This document shows, one piece after another, positions 8,004 to 17,700 of a DNA stretch of 39,249 nucleotides. A program made the translations under genes and the position numbers. The stretch is from an uncultured beta proteobacterium. Lineage in GTDB: Bacteria; Pseudomonadota; Gammaproteobacteria; Burkholderiales; Burkholderiaceae_C. How positions within the stretch are numbered: the first letter of the stretch is position 1; the number at the start of each line of letters is the position of its first letter. The DNA lies in the NCBI GenBank assembly GCA_903844215.1, contig CAIMSP010000155.1, forward strand, positions 1 to 39,249, in the 5' to 3' direction. The notes under the pieces were generated by a model. It saw nothing but the letters and a program-made list of their open reading frames with translations. It did no database searches and was not told the DNA's origin.

Positions 8004-8408
8004 TCAGTCGAACGAGGCGACGGCGATGCACTCCACTTCCAAGCGCCCACCCAAGGCCAGGCCGTTGCAGCCAAAGGCGCTGCGGGCCGGCAGGTGGCCG
8101 CGAAAGTAGCTTGTGTAGACCTCGTTGAAAGCGCCCCACTCGGCCATATCGGCGAGCATCACCGTGCACTTGACGACATGGTCCAGTGTCAGGCCATGCG
8201 CTGCCAGCGTGGTCTGGATGTTTTCCATGGTCTGGCGCGCTTCGGCCCGGATGCCGCCGCTGACCAGTTCCAGCTTGCCCGCAACGTTGCCCAGCTGACC
8301 CGACAGGTAAACCGTGTTGCCCACGCGCACGGCCTCGGAAAACGGCAGCCCCAGGCGGGCGAACGCGGGGGAATTCAAAAACTCAACCTGGCTGGCTGGA
8401 TGGGTCAT
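8004..8408 (-). CDS. RidA/YjgF/UK114 family protein
   Basis: The 134-residue protein has RidA features: GNTVYLSGQLG, an Arg in LPARSAFG corresponding to the catalytic/substrate-binding Arg of RidA, and EVECIAVASFD at the end. Family members deaminate reactive enamine/imine intermediates made by PLP enzymes, or act on related metabolites; subfamilies vary in activity. The start at 8408 is preceded on the minus strand by GGGAGTTGCC, a good ribosome site. An upstream extension of the frame into the neighbouring promoter is unlikely. It diverges from the SPFH gene at 8491. Confidence 0.87.
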   Translation of the reverse strand: MTHPASQVEFLNSPAFARLGLPFSEAVRVGNTVYLSGQLGNVAGKLELVSGGIRAEARQTMENIQTTLAAHGLTLDHVVKCTVMLADMAEWGAFNEVYTSYFRGHLPARSAFGCNGLALGGRLEVECIAVASFD

Positions 8409-8409
8409 G

Positions 8410-8487
8410 GCAACTCCCGACAAAAACGGCATGATACGGGGCGCGCAGTTATCATTCGCGCCTTTAGCCACCCACCTTAGGAGTTGC
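8410..8487. promoter_or_regulatory. Divergent promoter region with mirrored ribosome sites
   Basis: The 82-bp gap between the RidA and SPFH genes is bounded by GCAACTCC (8410-8417) and GGAGTTGC (8480-8487), an exact 8-bp inverted repeat. Each arm contains the Shine-Dalgarno of one divergent gene. TATCAT (8450-8455) is a possible -10 for the + strand. Confidence 0.4.
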
Positions 8488-8490
8488 ACC

Positions 8491-9528
8491 ATGGGACTGA
8501 TGGACTTCATCAAGAAACAGTTTATCGACATCCTTCAATGGACCGAAGACTCGGATGGCGTGCTGGCCTGGCGCTATCCGATGGCCGACATGGAGATCCA
8601 GTACGGCGGCTCGCTCACCGTGCGCGAGTCGCAGATGGCGGTGTTCGTGAACGAGGGCAAGATCGCTGACGTGTTCGGCCCCGGCCTGTACAAGCTCACG
8701 ACGCAGACGATTCCGGTGCTGACCTATTTGAAGAACTGGGACAAGCTGTTCGAGTCTCCGTTCAAGAGCGACGTGTACTTCTTCAGCACGCGCCAGCAGG
8801 TCGATCAGAAGTGGGGCACGCCCCAGCCCATCACCATCCGCGACAAGGATTTCGGCGCCGTGCGCCTGCGCGCCTTTGGCAATTACAGCTTTCGCGTGGC
8901 CGATCCCCGGCTGTTCCACACCGAAATCTCCGGCACCCGCGACAGCTACACCGTGGCCGATCTGGATGGCCAACTGCGTGGCCTGGTGCTGCAGAACATC
9001 AGCACCGCCATCGCCGCCAGCGGCATCCCGTTCCTGGATCTGGCGTCGAACCAGTTGGCCTTTGCCCAAGCCTTGACGGCGCAACTCGCGCCCGAGTTCG
9101 CCAAGATCGGCCTGAAGCTCGAAGGCATGACGGTGCAAAACCTGTCGCTGCCCGAAGAACTGCAAAAGATCATGGACCAGAAGATCGGCATGGGCATGGT
9201 CGGCAACGACATGGGCAAGTTCATGCAATACCAGACGGCCCAGGCCATCCCCAAATTCGCCGAGGGCGTGGGCTCGGGCGGCGGCGGCATCGCGGGCGAC
9301 GCCATGGGTCTGGGCGCGGGGGTGGCGCTGGGCCAGGTGCTGGCGCAGAACCTCGCGTCCGGATTGCAAGGCGGCGTTGCAGCCGTGGCAGCGCCCGCTG
9401 CAACGGGCGTGAAGGCCGAGGACGTGATGGCCACCTTGGAAAAACTCGGCGACCTCAAGAGCAAGGGCATTCTGACGCAGGAGGAGTTCGATGCGAAGAA
9501 GGCCGAACTTCTGAAGAAGCTGGTCTAA
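8491..9528 (+). CDS. SPFH (band 7) domain protein with C-terminal SHOCT, YdjI-like
   Basis: This 345-residue protein has no signal peptide. Residues 1-240 form an SPFH domain of the Bacillus YdjI / 'virion core' type: the start MGLMDFIKKQFIDILQW, IQYGGSLTVRESQMAVFVN, then GMTVQNLSLPEEL. A Gly/Ala-rich linker follows (SGGGGIAGDAMGLGAG and on). The last 30 residues, LKSKGILTQEEFDAKKAELL, are a SHOCT motif. SPFH proteins oligomerise on membranes; in B. subtilis YdjI belongs to a phage-shock/membrane-stress system. AGGAG lies at a good distance from ATG 8491. It is the first gene of a five-gene + strand cluster. Confidence 0.88.
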   Translation: MGLMDFIKKQFIDILQWTEDSDGVLAWRYPMADMEIQYGGSLTVRESQMAVFVNEGKIADVFGPGLYKLTTQTIPVLTYLKNWDKLFESPFKSDVYFFSTRQQVDQKWGTPQPITIRDKDFGAVRLRAFGNYSFRVADPRLFHTEISGTRDSYTVADLDGQLRGLVLQNISTAIAASGIPFLDLASNQLAFAQALTAQLAPEFAKIGLKLEGMTVQNLSLPEELQKIMDQKIGMGMVGNDMGKFMQYQTAQAIPKFAEGVGSGGGGIAGDAMGLGAGVALGQVLAQNLASGLQGGVAAVAAPAATGVKAEDVMATLEKLGDLKSKGILTQEEFDAKKAELLKKLV

Positions 9529-9541
9529 GCAAGCCAGCATC

Positions 9542-11065
9542 TTGGCCACCGAAGCGCCCCAACGCAGCTACCGCGCGCCCTGCCCGGGATGCGGCGCGCC
9601 GGTGGCGTTTCGCAGCGCGCAGTCCACGCACGCGGTCTGCGCTTACTGCCAGAGCACGGTCGTGCGCGATGGCGAAACGCTGTCGCGCATCGGCAAGATG
9701 GCCGAGCTGTTCGACGACCACAGCCCCATGCAACTGCTGGCGTCGGGCAGCTGGAACGGTCAGGGCTTCACGCTGATCGGCAGGCTGCAGTACAAGTACC
9801 GTGAAGGCACCTGGACCGAATGGCATGCGCTGCTATCCGATGGCACCAGCGCCTGGCTCAGCGACGACAACGGCGCCTATGTCTTCACCCGGCCGCTGAA
9901 CTCGCCGCGCGAACTGCCCACGGCGGAGCGCTTTCGCGTCGGCGGCACCACGGCCATCAACGGCAAGACGTTCAGCGTCGCCTCCAACGAGACCGTGTCG
10001 TTGATCTCAGCCCAAGGTGAGCTGCCGCACCTGCCCACCCTGGGACAGGAATTTGCTGTCGTCGATCTGCGCAGCGCCGAGGGCGACGTGCTGAGCGTGG
10101 ATTACGGACCGACGCTCTGCGGTGGCCCACCGGCGCTGTCCATGGGCCGCTCCGTGCTGCTGGAGGACCTGAAGCTCTCCGGTTTGCGCGACGAGAGCGC
10201 CAAGGAAGAAAAGGGGCAGGAATTTTCTTGCCCGAACTGCGGCGCGGCCGTGACGGTCACATTGGCCAGCACCAAGAGCATCACCTGCGCATCCTGTCAC
10301 AGCCTGATCGACCTGTCGCAAGGTGTGGGCGCACAACTGGCGCACGCGATCCAGGACGAACCCGTGGCGCCGCTGATTCCGCTGGGCAGCCAGGGAACCT
10401 TGCAGGGCGTGAACTGGCAGGTGGTGGGGTTTCAAAACCGGCTCGGCACCGAAGCTGGCGACGATGAATCCTTTGGCTGGAACGAATACCTGCTGTTCAA
10501 CCAGAAGCGCGGCTTTTGTTTCCTGGTGGACTCGCAGCAGGGTTGGAGCCTGGTCAAACCCGCCACGGGCGCACCGGTCATGGCCGACAGCAAAGGGCAA
10601 AGCGCCAGCTATTTGGGAACGAGCTATGCGCTCAAAGACAGTTACCGCGCCCAGACCACCTATGTGGCGGGAGAGTTTTATTGGCGCGTCGAGCGCGGCC
10701 AGATCACGCAGAACCGCGACTTTGCCAACGGCGCGAACCTGCTCTCGCTGGAGCAGACGCCCAGCGAAGCCGTGTGGTCCAGCGGCAGCATGATAGACAG
10801 CAGTCTGGTGGCCAACGCCTTCAACCTCAAGTCAAAGGTGGCCGACTTTGGCCGCGCCGATGTGGCCCCCTTCAGCGCCGACAACAGCCTGCGGCTGCGC
10901 AGCATCCTGATCGTGCTGGTCTTGGTGCTGGTGCTGGTGGCGCTGCTCAGTCGCTGCTCCAGCTCCTGCGATCCGGCCTACGAAAACTGCTCGTCCTCGT
11001 CCTACGGCGCCCGCAGTTCCGGCGGGTCCTACGGCGGCTACTCGGGCGGGGGTGGACACAAATGA
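9542..11065 (+). CDS. DUF4178 protein with two zinc ribbons and a C-terminal membrane helix
   Basis: The start is TTG at 9542, 13 bp after the SPFH stop; no ATG fits before the first zinc ribbon. The 507-residue protein has two similar halves. The first has a zinc ribbon C14-x2-C17 ... C33-x2-C36 and then a DUF4178-type beta domain (LIGRLQYKYREGTWTEWHAL, residues about 78-200). The second has a ribbon C230-x2-C233 ... C249-x2-C252 and then a second DUF4178 domain (GVNWQVVGFQNRL, WNEYLLFN, about 290-450). One strong membrane helix (SILIVLVLVLVLVALLSR, about 455-472) is followed by a Cys/Ser/Gly-rich tail. DUF4178 genes are known to occur with SPFH, DUF350 and polyamine genes; the biochemical role is unknown. 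Confidence 0.85.
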   Translation: MATEAPQRSYRAPCPGCGAPVAFRSAQSTHAVCAYCQSTVVRDGETLSRIGKMAELFDDHSPMQLLASGSWNGQGFTLIGRLQYKYREGTWTEWHALLSDGTSAWLSDDNGAYVFTRPLNSPRELPTAERFRVGGTTAINGKTFSVASNETVSLISAQGELPHLPTLGQEFAVVDLRSAEGDVLSVDYGPTLCGGPPALSMGRSVLLEDLKLSGLRDESAKEEKGQEFSCPNCGAAVTVTLASTKSITCASCHSLIDLSQGVGAQLAHAIQDEPVAPLIPLGSQGTLQGVNWQVVGFQNRLGTEAGDDESFGWNEYLLFNQKRGFCFLVDSQQGWSLVKPATGAPVMADSKGQSASYLGTSYALKDSYRAQTTYVAGEFYWRVERGQITQNRDFANGANLLSLEQTPSEAVWSSGSMIDSSLVANAFNLKSKVADFGRADVAPFSADNSLRLRSILIVLVLVLVLVALLSRCSSSCDPAYENCSSSSYGARSSGGSYGGYSGGGGHK

Positions 11066-11080
11066 AATACCCTCCAGCAT

Positions 11081-11179
11081 TCGTAGGTCGGGTTAGCCCA
11101 AAGGGCGTAACCCGACAAGCACCGAAGGCAGCAACGGTACTTGGAACGTCGGGTTACGCTGCACTAACCCGACCTACGA
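11081..11179. repeat. Palindromic intergenic repeat
   Basis: TCGTAGGTCGGGTTAG (11081-11096) and CTAACCCGACCTACGA (11164-11179) are perfect 16-bp inverted arms. A nested pair GCGTAACCCGAC (11104-11115) / GTCGGGTTACGC (11148-11159) is also perfect. The GTAGGTCGGGTTAGC...GCGTAACCCGAC core resembles a dispersed repeat common in many proteobacterial genomes. It separates the DUF4178 and DUF350 genes. Confidence 0.85.
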
Positions 11180-11239
11180 TTTGTTCGCCTCGCCTAACTG
11201 CGGGCAGTCCCGCAATATTTTTTTATAGGAGACCACATC

Positions 11240-11461
11240 ATGGGACTTGAATGGCTGAAACCCGGAGTCTTTTTTGGCTCCATCCTGTTCGCGCTGATCG
11301 GCGTGCTCGTGTTCTGGCTGTGCTTTGTCGCCATCGACAAGCTCACGCCCTACAAGCTGTGGCACGAGCTGGTGGAAAAGCACAACATCGCGCTGGCCAT
11401 CGTGGTGGGCGCCATGAGCTTGGGCATCTCCATCATCATCGCCGCCGCAGTGCACGGCTAA
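11240..11461 (+). CDS. DUF350 (YjfL-like) membrane protein, half-size
   Basis: This 73-residue protein has two membrane helices: GVFFGSILFALIGVLVFWLCF and a second one from ALAIVVGAMSLG onward. They are joined by the loop AIDKLTPYKLWHELVEKHN. The 'D.lTP..lw.el...hNiAlAi..g...lG' pattern is typical of DUF350. E. coli YjfL-type proteins have two such units (about 130 residues); this one has a single unit and would be expected to dimerise. AGGAGA lies 7 bases before ATG 11240. It follows a palindromic repeat and precedes the spermidine-synthase-like gene by only 7 bp, so those two are coupled. Confidence 0.83.
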   Translation: MGLEWLKPGVFFGSILFALIGVLVFWLCFVAIDKLTPYKLWHELVEKHNIALAIVVGAMSLGISIIIAAAVHG

Positions 11462-11468
11462 GCCCGAC

Positions 11469-12998
11469 TTGAAACCCGGCCCCGTCGCCCCGCGTCCGCT
11501 CGAGGTCGCGCTGCTCGCCAGCGTGTTCGTCGTCGCCGCCTGCGGGCTCATTTACGAGCTGGCCGCAGGCGCCGTCGCCTCCTATTTGCTGGGTGACTCG
11601 GTGCTGCAGTTCTCCACCGTCATCGGCAGCTATCTGTTTGCCATGGGGCTGGGCTCGTATGGCTCGCGCTTCTTCGAGCGCCAACTGCCGGCGCACTTTC
11701 TGCGCATCGAACTGCTGGTGGCGCTCTGCGGTGGCGCCATGCCGGCGCTGCTGTTCCTGGCCAACGGCTACCTGCCGGGCGCGTTTCATTTTTTGCTGTA
11801 CGCGCTGGTCACGCTGGTGGGCATTCTGGTGGGGCTGGAAATCCCGCTGGTGATGCGCATCCTGCGGCGCAACGTGGCCTTCAAGGACCTGGTGTCGCAG
11901 GTGCTCACCTTCGACTACCTGGGTGCGCTGGCGGTGTCCATCGCCTTCCCGCTGCTGCTCGTTCCGCAACTCGGACTGATCCGCACCGGACTGCTGTTTG
12001 GCCTGTTGAATGCGGCCGTGGCGCTGTGGGCGCTGTGGCTGTTCCGGCACGAGCTGCGCCGCTTCGGCGCGCACGCGCTGGCCTGCGCGCTGACGCTGAT
12101 CGCCCTGGGCCTGGCGTTTGCGGCGGCGGATCAGATCACCTCGCTGGCCGAGGACAAGTTCTACCAGGACCATGTGGTCTTCACGGCCGACTCGCAGTAC
12201 CAGCGCATCGTGGTGACGCAGGGCAAGCCCGGCTACCGGCTGTTTCTCAACGGCAATCTGCAGTTTGCGCAGCGCGACGAATACCGCTACCACGAGGCCC
12301 TGGTGCACCCGGTGATGGCGGCGCACGGCGGCGCGCGCAAGGTGGCGATCCTGGGCGGCGGCGATGGCATGGCCGTGCGCGAAGTGCTCAAGTACCCGGG
12401 CGTGCAAAGCATCACGCTGGTGGAGCTCGACCCGGCCATGACGAAGCTGTTTTCGACCCAGCCCGCGCTCGTGGCGCTGAATGGCGCCGCCCTGCTCTCG
12501 CCCAAGGTCCAGGTCGTGAACACCGACGCCTTCAAGTGGCTGGAACAGGGAAGCGACCCGTTCGACATCATCATCGTGGACTTCCCCGACCCGACCAATT
12601 TCTCCATCGGCAAGCTCTACACCAATTCCTTCTACGCCCTGCTCGATCAGCGCCTGTCGGCCAGCGGCTACGCCGTGATCCAGACCACCTCGCCGCTGGT
12701 GGCGCGCCAGAGCTTCTGGACCGTGGTGCAGACGGTCGAGTCGGTCGGCCTGCAGGCCACGCCCTACCACGCCGACGTTCCCAGCTTTGGTGAATGGGGC
12801 TACATCGTCGCCAGCCGCCGGCCCTGGCGCCCGCCGGCATCGCTGCCCGCGGGGCTGCGCTTTCTCGACCTGAAATCCATACCGCTGCTGTTCGATTTTC
12901 CGCTCGACATGGCGCGCGTGCCGGCCGAAGTGAATCGGCTGTCGAACCAGGTGCTGGTGACGACGTATGAAAGCGAGTGGGGCAAGGTCGCGCATTGA
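11469..12998 (+). CDS. Membrane-fused polyamine aminopropyltransferase (SpeE-like)
   Basis: The start is TTG 11469, 7 bp after the DUF350 stop. The 509-residue protein has an N-terminal bundle of about seven membrane helices (residues 12-220). A cytoplasmic spermidine-synthase-like domain follows: YRYHEALVHP, the AdoMet-type motif GGGDG (296-300), VELDP, and VDFPDPTN with D371 and D374 in the active-site region. SpeE enzymes move the aminopropyl group of decarboxylated AdoMet to putrescine or a similar amine. Membrane-fused versions are common in bacteria, and their acceptor is usually not established. No AdoMet decarboxylase gene is in the cluster, so its substrate must come from elsewhere. 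The stop overlaps the next start (TGATG). Confidence 0.87.
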   Translation: MKPGPVAPRPLEVALLASVFVVAACGLIYELAAGAVASYLLGDSVLQFSTVIGSYLFAMGLGSYGSRFFERQLPAHFLRIELLVALCGGAMPALLFLANGYLPGAFHFLLYALVTLVGILVGLEIPLVMRILRRNVAFKDLVSQVLTFDYLGALAVSIAFPLLLVPQLGLIRTGLLFGLLNAAVALWALWLFRHELRRFGAHALACALTLIALGLAFAAADQITSLAEDKFYQDHVVFTADSQYQRIVVTQGKPGYRLFLNGNLQFAQRDEYRYHEALVHPVMAAHGGARKVAILGGGDGMAVREVLKYPGVQSITLVELDPAMTKLFSTQPALVALNGAALLSPKVQVVNTDAFKWLEQGSDPFDIIIVDFPDPTNFSIGKLYTNSFYALLDQRLSASGYAVIQTTSPLVARQSFWTVVQTVESVGLQATPYHADVPSFGEWGYIVASRRPWRPPASLPAGLRFLDLKSIPLLFDFPLDMARVPAEVNRLSNQVLVTTYESEWGKVAH

Positions 12999-14590
12999 TG
13001 CAACGCCGCCATTTTCTCGCCGCCAGCGCCCTGCCCCTCATCGGCTGCGATGCGCAGCACGAGTCGGCGCCGGACATCGAAGGCGGCTTCGAGGGCGTGA
13101 ATCTGGAACGCGGCCATCGGCTGCGCGACACCAAGGCCTGGCCCGCACCCTCGGTCACGCACCGCACCCGCGTGCTGATTGCCGGCGGCGGCGTGGCCGG
13201 GCTGGCGGCGGCGCGCGCCTTGCGCCTGCGCGGCATGCACGACTTTGCGCTGCTGGAATTGGAGGACAGCGCCGGCGGCAATGCACGCGCCACGCAGCTC
13301 CAGGGCATCGACTGCCCCATGGGGGCGCACTACCTGCCGGTGCCGGGCGACGATGCGCCGCCACTGCAGGACTTGCTGGAAGAACTGGGCTTGCGCCGGC
13401 GCGTGTCGGGGCGCTGGGTCTGGGACGAAATGCATTTGTGCCACAGCCCCCAGGAGCGACTGTTCTTTCGCGGCGAGTGGCAGGAAGGCCTGCTGCCGCT
13501 GCACGGCGTGGCGCCGCAAACGCTGGCCGCTTACCGTCAATTTTCCGCCCTGGTGGAGCGTCTCAGCAAAGCGACGCGCTGGCTCATTCCGGTGTCGAGC
13601 GTGCGCGCCAGCGCGCTGCAACTCGAACTCGATGGCCTGACGTTTTCCGCCTGGCTCAAGCAGCAGGGCGTGAGCGACGCGCAACTGCTGTGGTACCTCG
13701 ACTACAGCTGTCGCGACGACTTTGGCGCCGGTCTGGCCACGGTCTCGGCCTGGGCCGGGATTCACTACTTTGCCAGTCGCCACGGCTTTCATGTGCCCGG
13801 CGACGGCAGTGCCGAGCGCGAGGGCGTGTTCACCTGGCCCGAAGGCAATGCCTGGCTCACGCGGCGTCTGGCTGCACCCTTGGCTGCGGCGGGCCAGTTG
13901 CACACGGGCCAGATCGTGCTGCGCATCGAGGACGGCAAGCACGGCGTGCAAGTCGATGCCTTCAACACCGCGTCGCAGGCGGTGGAGCGCTGGCAGGCGC
14001 AGCGCTGCATCGTGGCCCTGCCCGTGATGGTCGCAGCGCGCGTGCTGCAAAACCCGGATGCACGGGTTCGTGAGCGCGCCGCGCACCTCCGCTACGCCCC
14101 CTGGCTCGTGGCCAACGTGCACCTCGCCCAGCCCTTGAACGACCGCCCCGGCGCGGCGCCCAGTTGGGACAACGTGATCTACCCGGACGGGAGTGCATCC
14201 GCTTTGCACAGCCTGGGCTATGTGGACGCCAAGCACCAAAGCCTGCAGCGCGTGCCCGGCGCCACGGTGCTCACCTGGTACCTGGCCCTGGGCGATGTGC
14301 CCGACGCTCGCCGCCGCCTGTTCGAGCAGCCCTGGACGCACTGGCGCGACGCGCTGCTGGCCGACCTGGCTGTGCCGCATCCCGACCTGCGCAGCAAGCT
14401 CACGCGCATGACCGTCACCCGTTACGGCCACGCCATGGCGATGCCGACGCCGGGCACGCTGCGCCAGCTCCAGCACAAGCCAGCCGACCGGGCCGGGCGA
14501 CTGCAATTCGCGCACAGCGACTGGGCCGGCTACTCGGTGTTTGAGGAAGCCTTTGCGCTGGGCCATGCGACCGGCAGCAGCGGCATGTAG
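12998..14590 (+). CDS. FAD-dependent amine oxidase-like protein with Tat/lipobox leader
   Basis: ATG 12998 overlaps the stop of the SpeE-like gene. The 530-residue protein begins MQRRHFLAASALPLIGC, a twin-arginine leader (R3, R4, F6, L7) ending in a lipobox with Cys17. It is probably exported folded with FAD and anchored to a membrane. The FAD dinucleotide fold is VLIAGGGVAGLAAARAL, followed by LLELEDSAGGNA and the MGAHYLP segment of flavin monooxygenase/amine oxidase families. The C-terminal flavin-contact region is HSDWAGYSVFEEAFALG. Its place next to an aminopropyltransferase suggests oxidation of a polyamine, but other amine substrates or desaturase-type chemistry are possible. It is the last gene of the cluster. 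Confidence 0.83.
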   Translation: MQRRHFLAASALPLIGCDAQHESAPDIEGGFEGVNLERGHRLRDTKAWPAPSVTHRTRVLIAGGGVAGLAAARALRLRGMHDFALLELEDSAGGNARATQLQGIDCPMGAHYLPVPGDDAPPLQDLLEELGLRRRVSGRWVWDEMHLCHSPQERLFFRGEWQEGLLPLHGVAPQTLAAYRQFSALVERLSKATRWLIPVSSVRASALQLELDGLTFSAWLKQQGVSDAQLLWYLDYSCRDDFGAGLATVSAWAGIHYFASRHGFHVPGDGSAEREGVFTWPEGNAWLTRRLAAPLAAAGQLHTGQIVLRIEDGKHGVQVDAFNTASQAVERWQAQRCIVALPVMVAARVLQNPDARVRERAAHLRYAPWLVANVHLAQPLNDRPGAAPSWDNVIYPDGSASALHSLGYVDAKHQSLQRVPGATVLTWYLALGDVPDARRRLFEQPWTHWRDALLADLAVPHPDLRSKLTRMTVTRYGHAMAMPTPGTLRQLQHKPADRAGRLQFAHSDWAGYSVFEEAFALGHATGSSGM

Positions 14591-14632
14591 CAGCAGTTGG
14601 GGGAACGAAATATCTTTTTTTCTACGCCGCCA

Positions 14633-14661
14633 TTAATTCTGTATTAATATTGCAATACACT
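14633..14661 (+). promoter_or_regulatory. Candidate sigma70 promoter of the CPBP/ClpX-like operon
   Basis: The 130-bp gap after the amine oxidase gene is markedly AT-rich compared with its surroundings. TTAATT (14633-14638), a 17-bp spacer and TACACT (14656-14661) make an acceptable promoter. Two copies of ATTAAT 5 bp apart overlap it (14632-14648). Confidence 0.35.
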
Positions 14662-14720
14662 AGATATTCGCGCTGCATGGCTGGGCATGACCAGCTCCCC
14701 ACTTTCAAAGGTAGTCACAC

Positions 14721-17700
14721 ATGATTCTCGAAAAACGCAAGACCTTCTGGGTCGCGCTGCTGCTGGCGGCGCTGCTCAGCGCGGGTGCTGCCGTATGGCT
14801 TTTCCCCAAGGCCATGCCGCTGCTGCAGTTGCAGGTCAGCCTGTCGCGCGATCAAGCGCTGGATGCGGCGGCGGCGCTGCAGGCGCAACGTTTTTCGGAA
14901 CTGACGACGACGCGCGCCGAGGCCGGCTTCGAGCACGATGACACGCTGCAGAACTACATCGAACTCGAAGGCGGTGGCGCGGCCGCGTACACGGCGCTGC
15001 TGGGTCAGCGCTTCATCGCGCCCTACCACTGGAGCGTGCGCCGCTTCAGCGAGTCGCAGGAAGACGAGTTGCGCGTGCGCTTCACGCCCGAAGGCTTCCC
15101 CTACGGCTTCACGCGCAAAGTGCCCGAGAAGGCGCCGGGGGCGGCGTTGACGGAAACGGCCGCGCGCGTCATCGCCGAAGCCGGTGCGCGCAGCCTGCTG
15201 GGCGAGGCACTGTGGAAGTCCTACGCGCCCTTGAGCGCCTCCCAGGTGACGCGACCCGGCGGCCGCATCGACCACAGCCTGGTGTACGAACACCAGGGCG
15301 AACAACGTGCCCAGGCGCGCTTTCGCTTGAAGCTGGTGGTGGCGGGGGAACAGTTGATCGAGCTCACGCCCTACGCCTTCGTGCCGCAAGCCTTCGAGCA
15401 GCGCTTCACCCAGTTGCGCGCCGGCAATGAAACCATTGCCAAGGTCGCCACCATCGCCATGTTCAGCTTGTTCGGTCTGGTCGGTCTGTTGGGTGGTTGG
15501 CTCTGGCTGGCGCGCCATGGCGGCCTGGCGTGGAAACCGGCGCTTGTCGGTGGCGGCGTGGTAGGTGGGCTGCTCGGTGCCGCTGTGCTGTCGAATCTGC
15601 CAATGGCTTGGCTGGGCTATGCCACCACCGATTCCGCCAGCAGTTTCCTGTTGCGCCACAGTGCCCTGGCTCTGACCGCCTGGGTTGCGACGACCTTGCT
15701 GCTGGGCCTGATCTTTGCCGTGGCCGAAGGCCTGAGTCGGCGCGCATTTGCCCAGCACCCGCGACTGTTTGACTTCTGGAGCGTCGCCGCTGCGGCCAGC
15801 CCGCAGGCGCTGGGGCGCACGCTGGGCGGCTACGCCTGGATGGCGATCGAGCTGCTGGCGGTGTCGGGCTTCATTTGGGTGGCGCGCACCCATTTCGGCT
15901 GGTGGATGCCGGCAAACGACATGACCGATCCCAACATCCTGTCCGCCTGGCGCCCGGCGCTGGGGCCGATTGCCAATGCCTTGCAGGCCGGCACATGGGA
16001 GGAGGCGCTGTTTCGCGCCGTGCCCTTGGCCGGCGCGGCGCTGATCGGCGCGCGCATCGGCTGGCGCCGCAGCGCGATTGCCGTGGCGCTGGTGTTGCAG
16101 GCGCTGGTGTTTGCCAGCGCGCACGCGAATTACCCTGGCCTGCCCAGCTACAGCCGCGTCGTCGAGCTGTTCGTTCCGGCCCTGGTGTGGGGCCTGATCT
16201 TCCTGCGCTACGGCCTGGTGCCTTGCATCATCATGCACTTCACTTTCGATCTGGTGCTGATGAGCCTGCCGCTGTTCGTCGCCAGCGATTCGCGCCTGTG
16301 GCTGGACCGTGGACTGGTGTTGCTGGCGGGCCTGGCGCCACTGCTGATGGTGGCGCGTGCGCGCCTCAAACAGGGTTTCTTCGCCGAGTTGGCTTCGAGT
16401 TGGCGCAACGGCGAGACGGTGGCGGTGGCCGCAGCCGCCACGCCCGAACCCGTCACACCAGCGCTGGCATCCGAGCCGCCAGCGGACACCGTGGCGCGTC
16501 CCTGGTGGCTGCAGCGCAGCACGCTGCTGATCGGTGCCGTGATCGGAATGGCGGCCGTGTTGCTGTGGCCCGCGCCGCAGGTGCACACGGCGAACTTCAC
16601 GCTCGATCATGCGGCGGCTGTGGCCCGCGCTGAATTGCTGCTGGCCGAGCGTGGCGTGCGCCTGGACGCCGACTGGAAGCGCTTGGCGGTCGTGCGCGGG
16701 GCTGCCGGTGGCGACGACAAGGCGCCGCGCTTTGTCTGGCGCGAAGCCGGGCCGCAGGTGTTTGAACGGCTGCTGGGCAGCAGCATCCTGCCGCAGCACT
16801 GGCAGGTGCTGTTCAAGCACCCCAGCGGCCCGGTGGAAGAACGCGCCGAGGTCTGGGAAGTGGCGCTCACCGGTCAGGGCGAGGTCCTGGCCGTGGAACA
16901 CCATCTGCCCGAAGGTCGGCCTGGCGCCAAGCTCGAGCGCGAGCAGGCGCAAGCCCTGGTGCGCAGCTACATGGAGGGACAAAAGGCATTGGTCAATCGT
17001 CCCTGGACGCTGGTGTCGGCGGAGCAAAAGGAACGCCCGGCGCGGCGTGACTGGGTATTTCGCTGGGACGACAAGCGGGCACTGGATGTCAAGGGCGGCA
17101 CCAGCCGCGTCGCGGTCACGCTGCGCGGCGACGAATTGAGCGCCTGGCAATACGTGTTTGTCCCCGATGCATGGCAGCGCGCGGAGAAGGAGAAGGAGTC
17201 GGCCAAGACGCCGTTCAACATCGCCGCCGGCGTGGCCGGCGTGGCGCTGGCACTGTTGCTGCTGGGAACGACGCTGCGCGACGTGGTGCGCGGCCAACTG
17301 CGCTGGCGCCTGGGCCTGACCTGGGCAGGGCTGCTGTGCGTCTCGCTGCTGGGTCAATATCTGCTCAGCGCCGACCACAATGCGCTGGGATTCAACGTGG
17401 CCCAGGACTGGAACACGCAGTGGCTCACCGGCGCGGCGCTGACTGCCACTCGCTTTCTGGCGCTGTCGGCCCTGGCCGGACTGCTGGCCATGCGGCTTTA
17501 CAGCGTGCATCGGCCCGACCACGCCGCAGTCGCCAGCGACATGGCGCGCGGTCTGGGGCTGGCACTGGCCATCGCGGGAGTGGGCAGCGCCTTGCTGCAC
17601 TTTGTTCCGGCAAACGAGCCGCTGTTGGTCGGTGTCGGTGCTTGGGACTCGCTCCAGCCCTGGCTCTGGACCGTGCTGCAGGGGCCCAGTGACCTCTATG

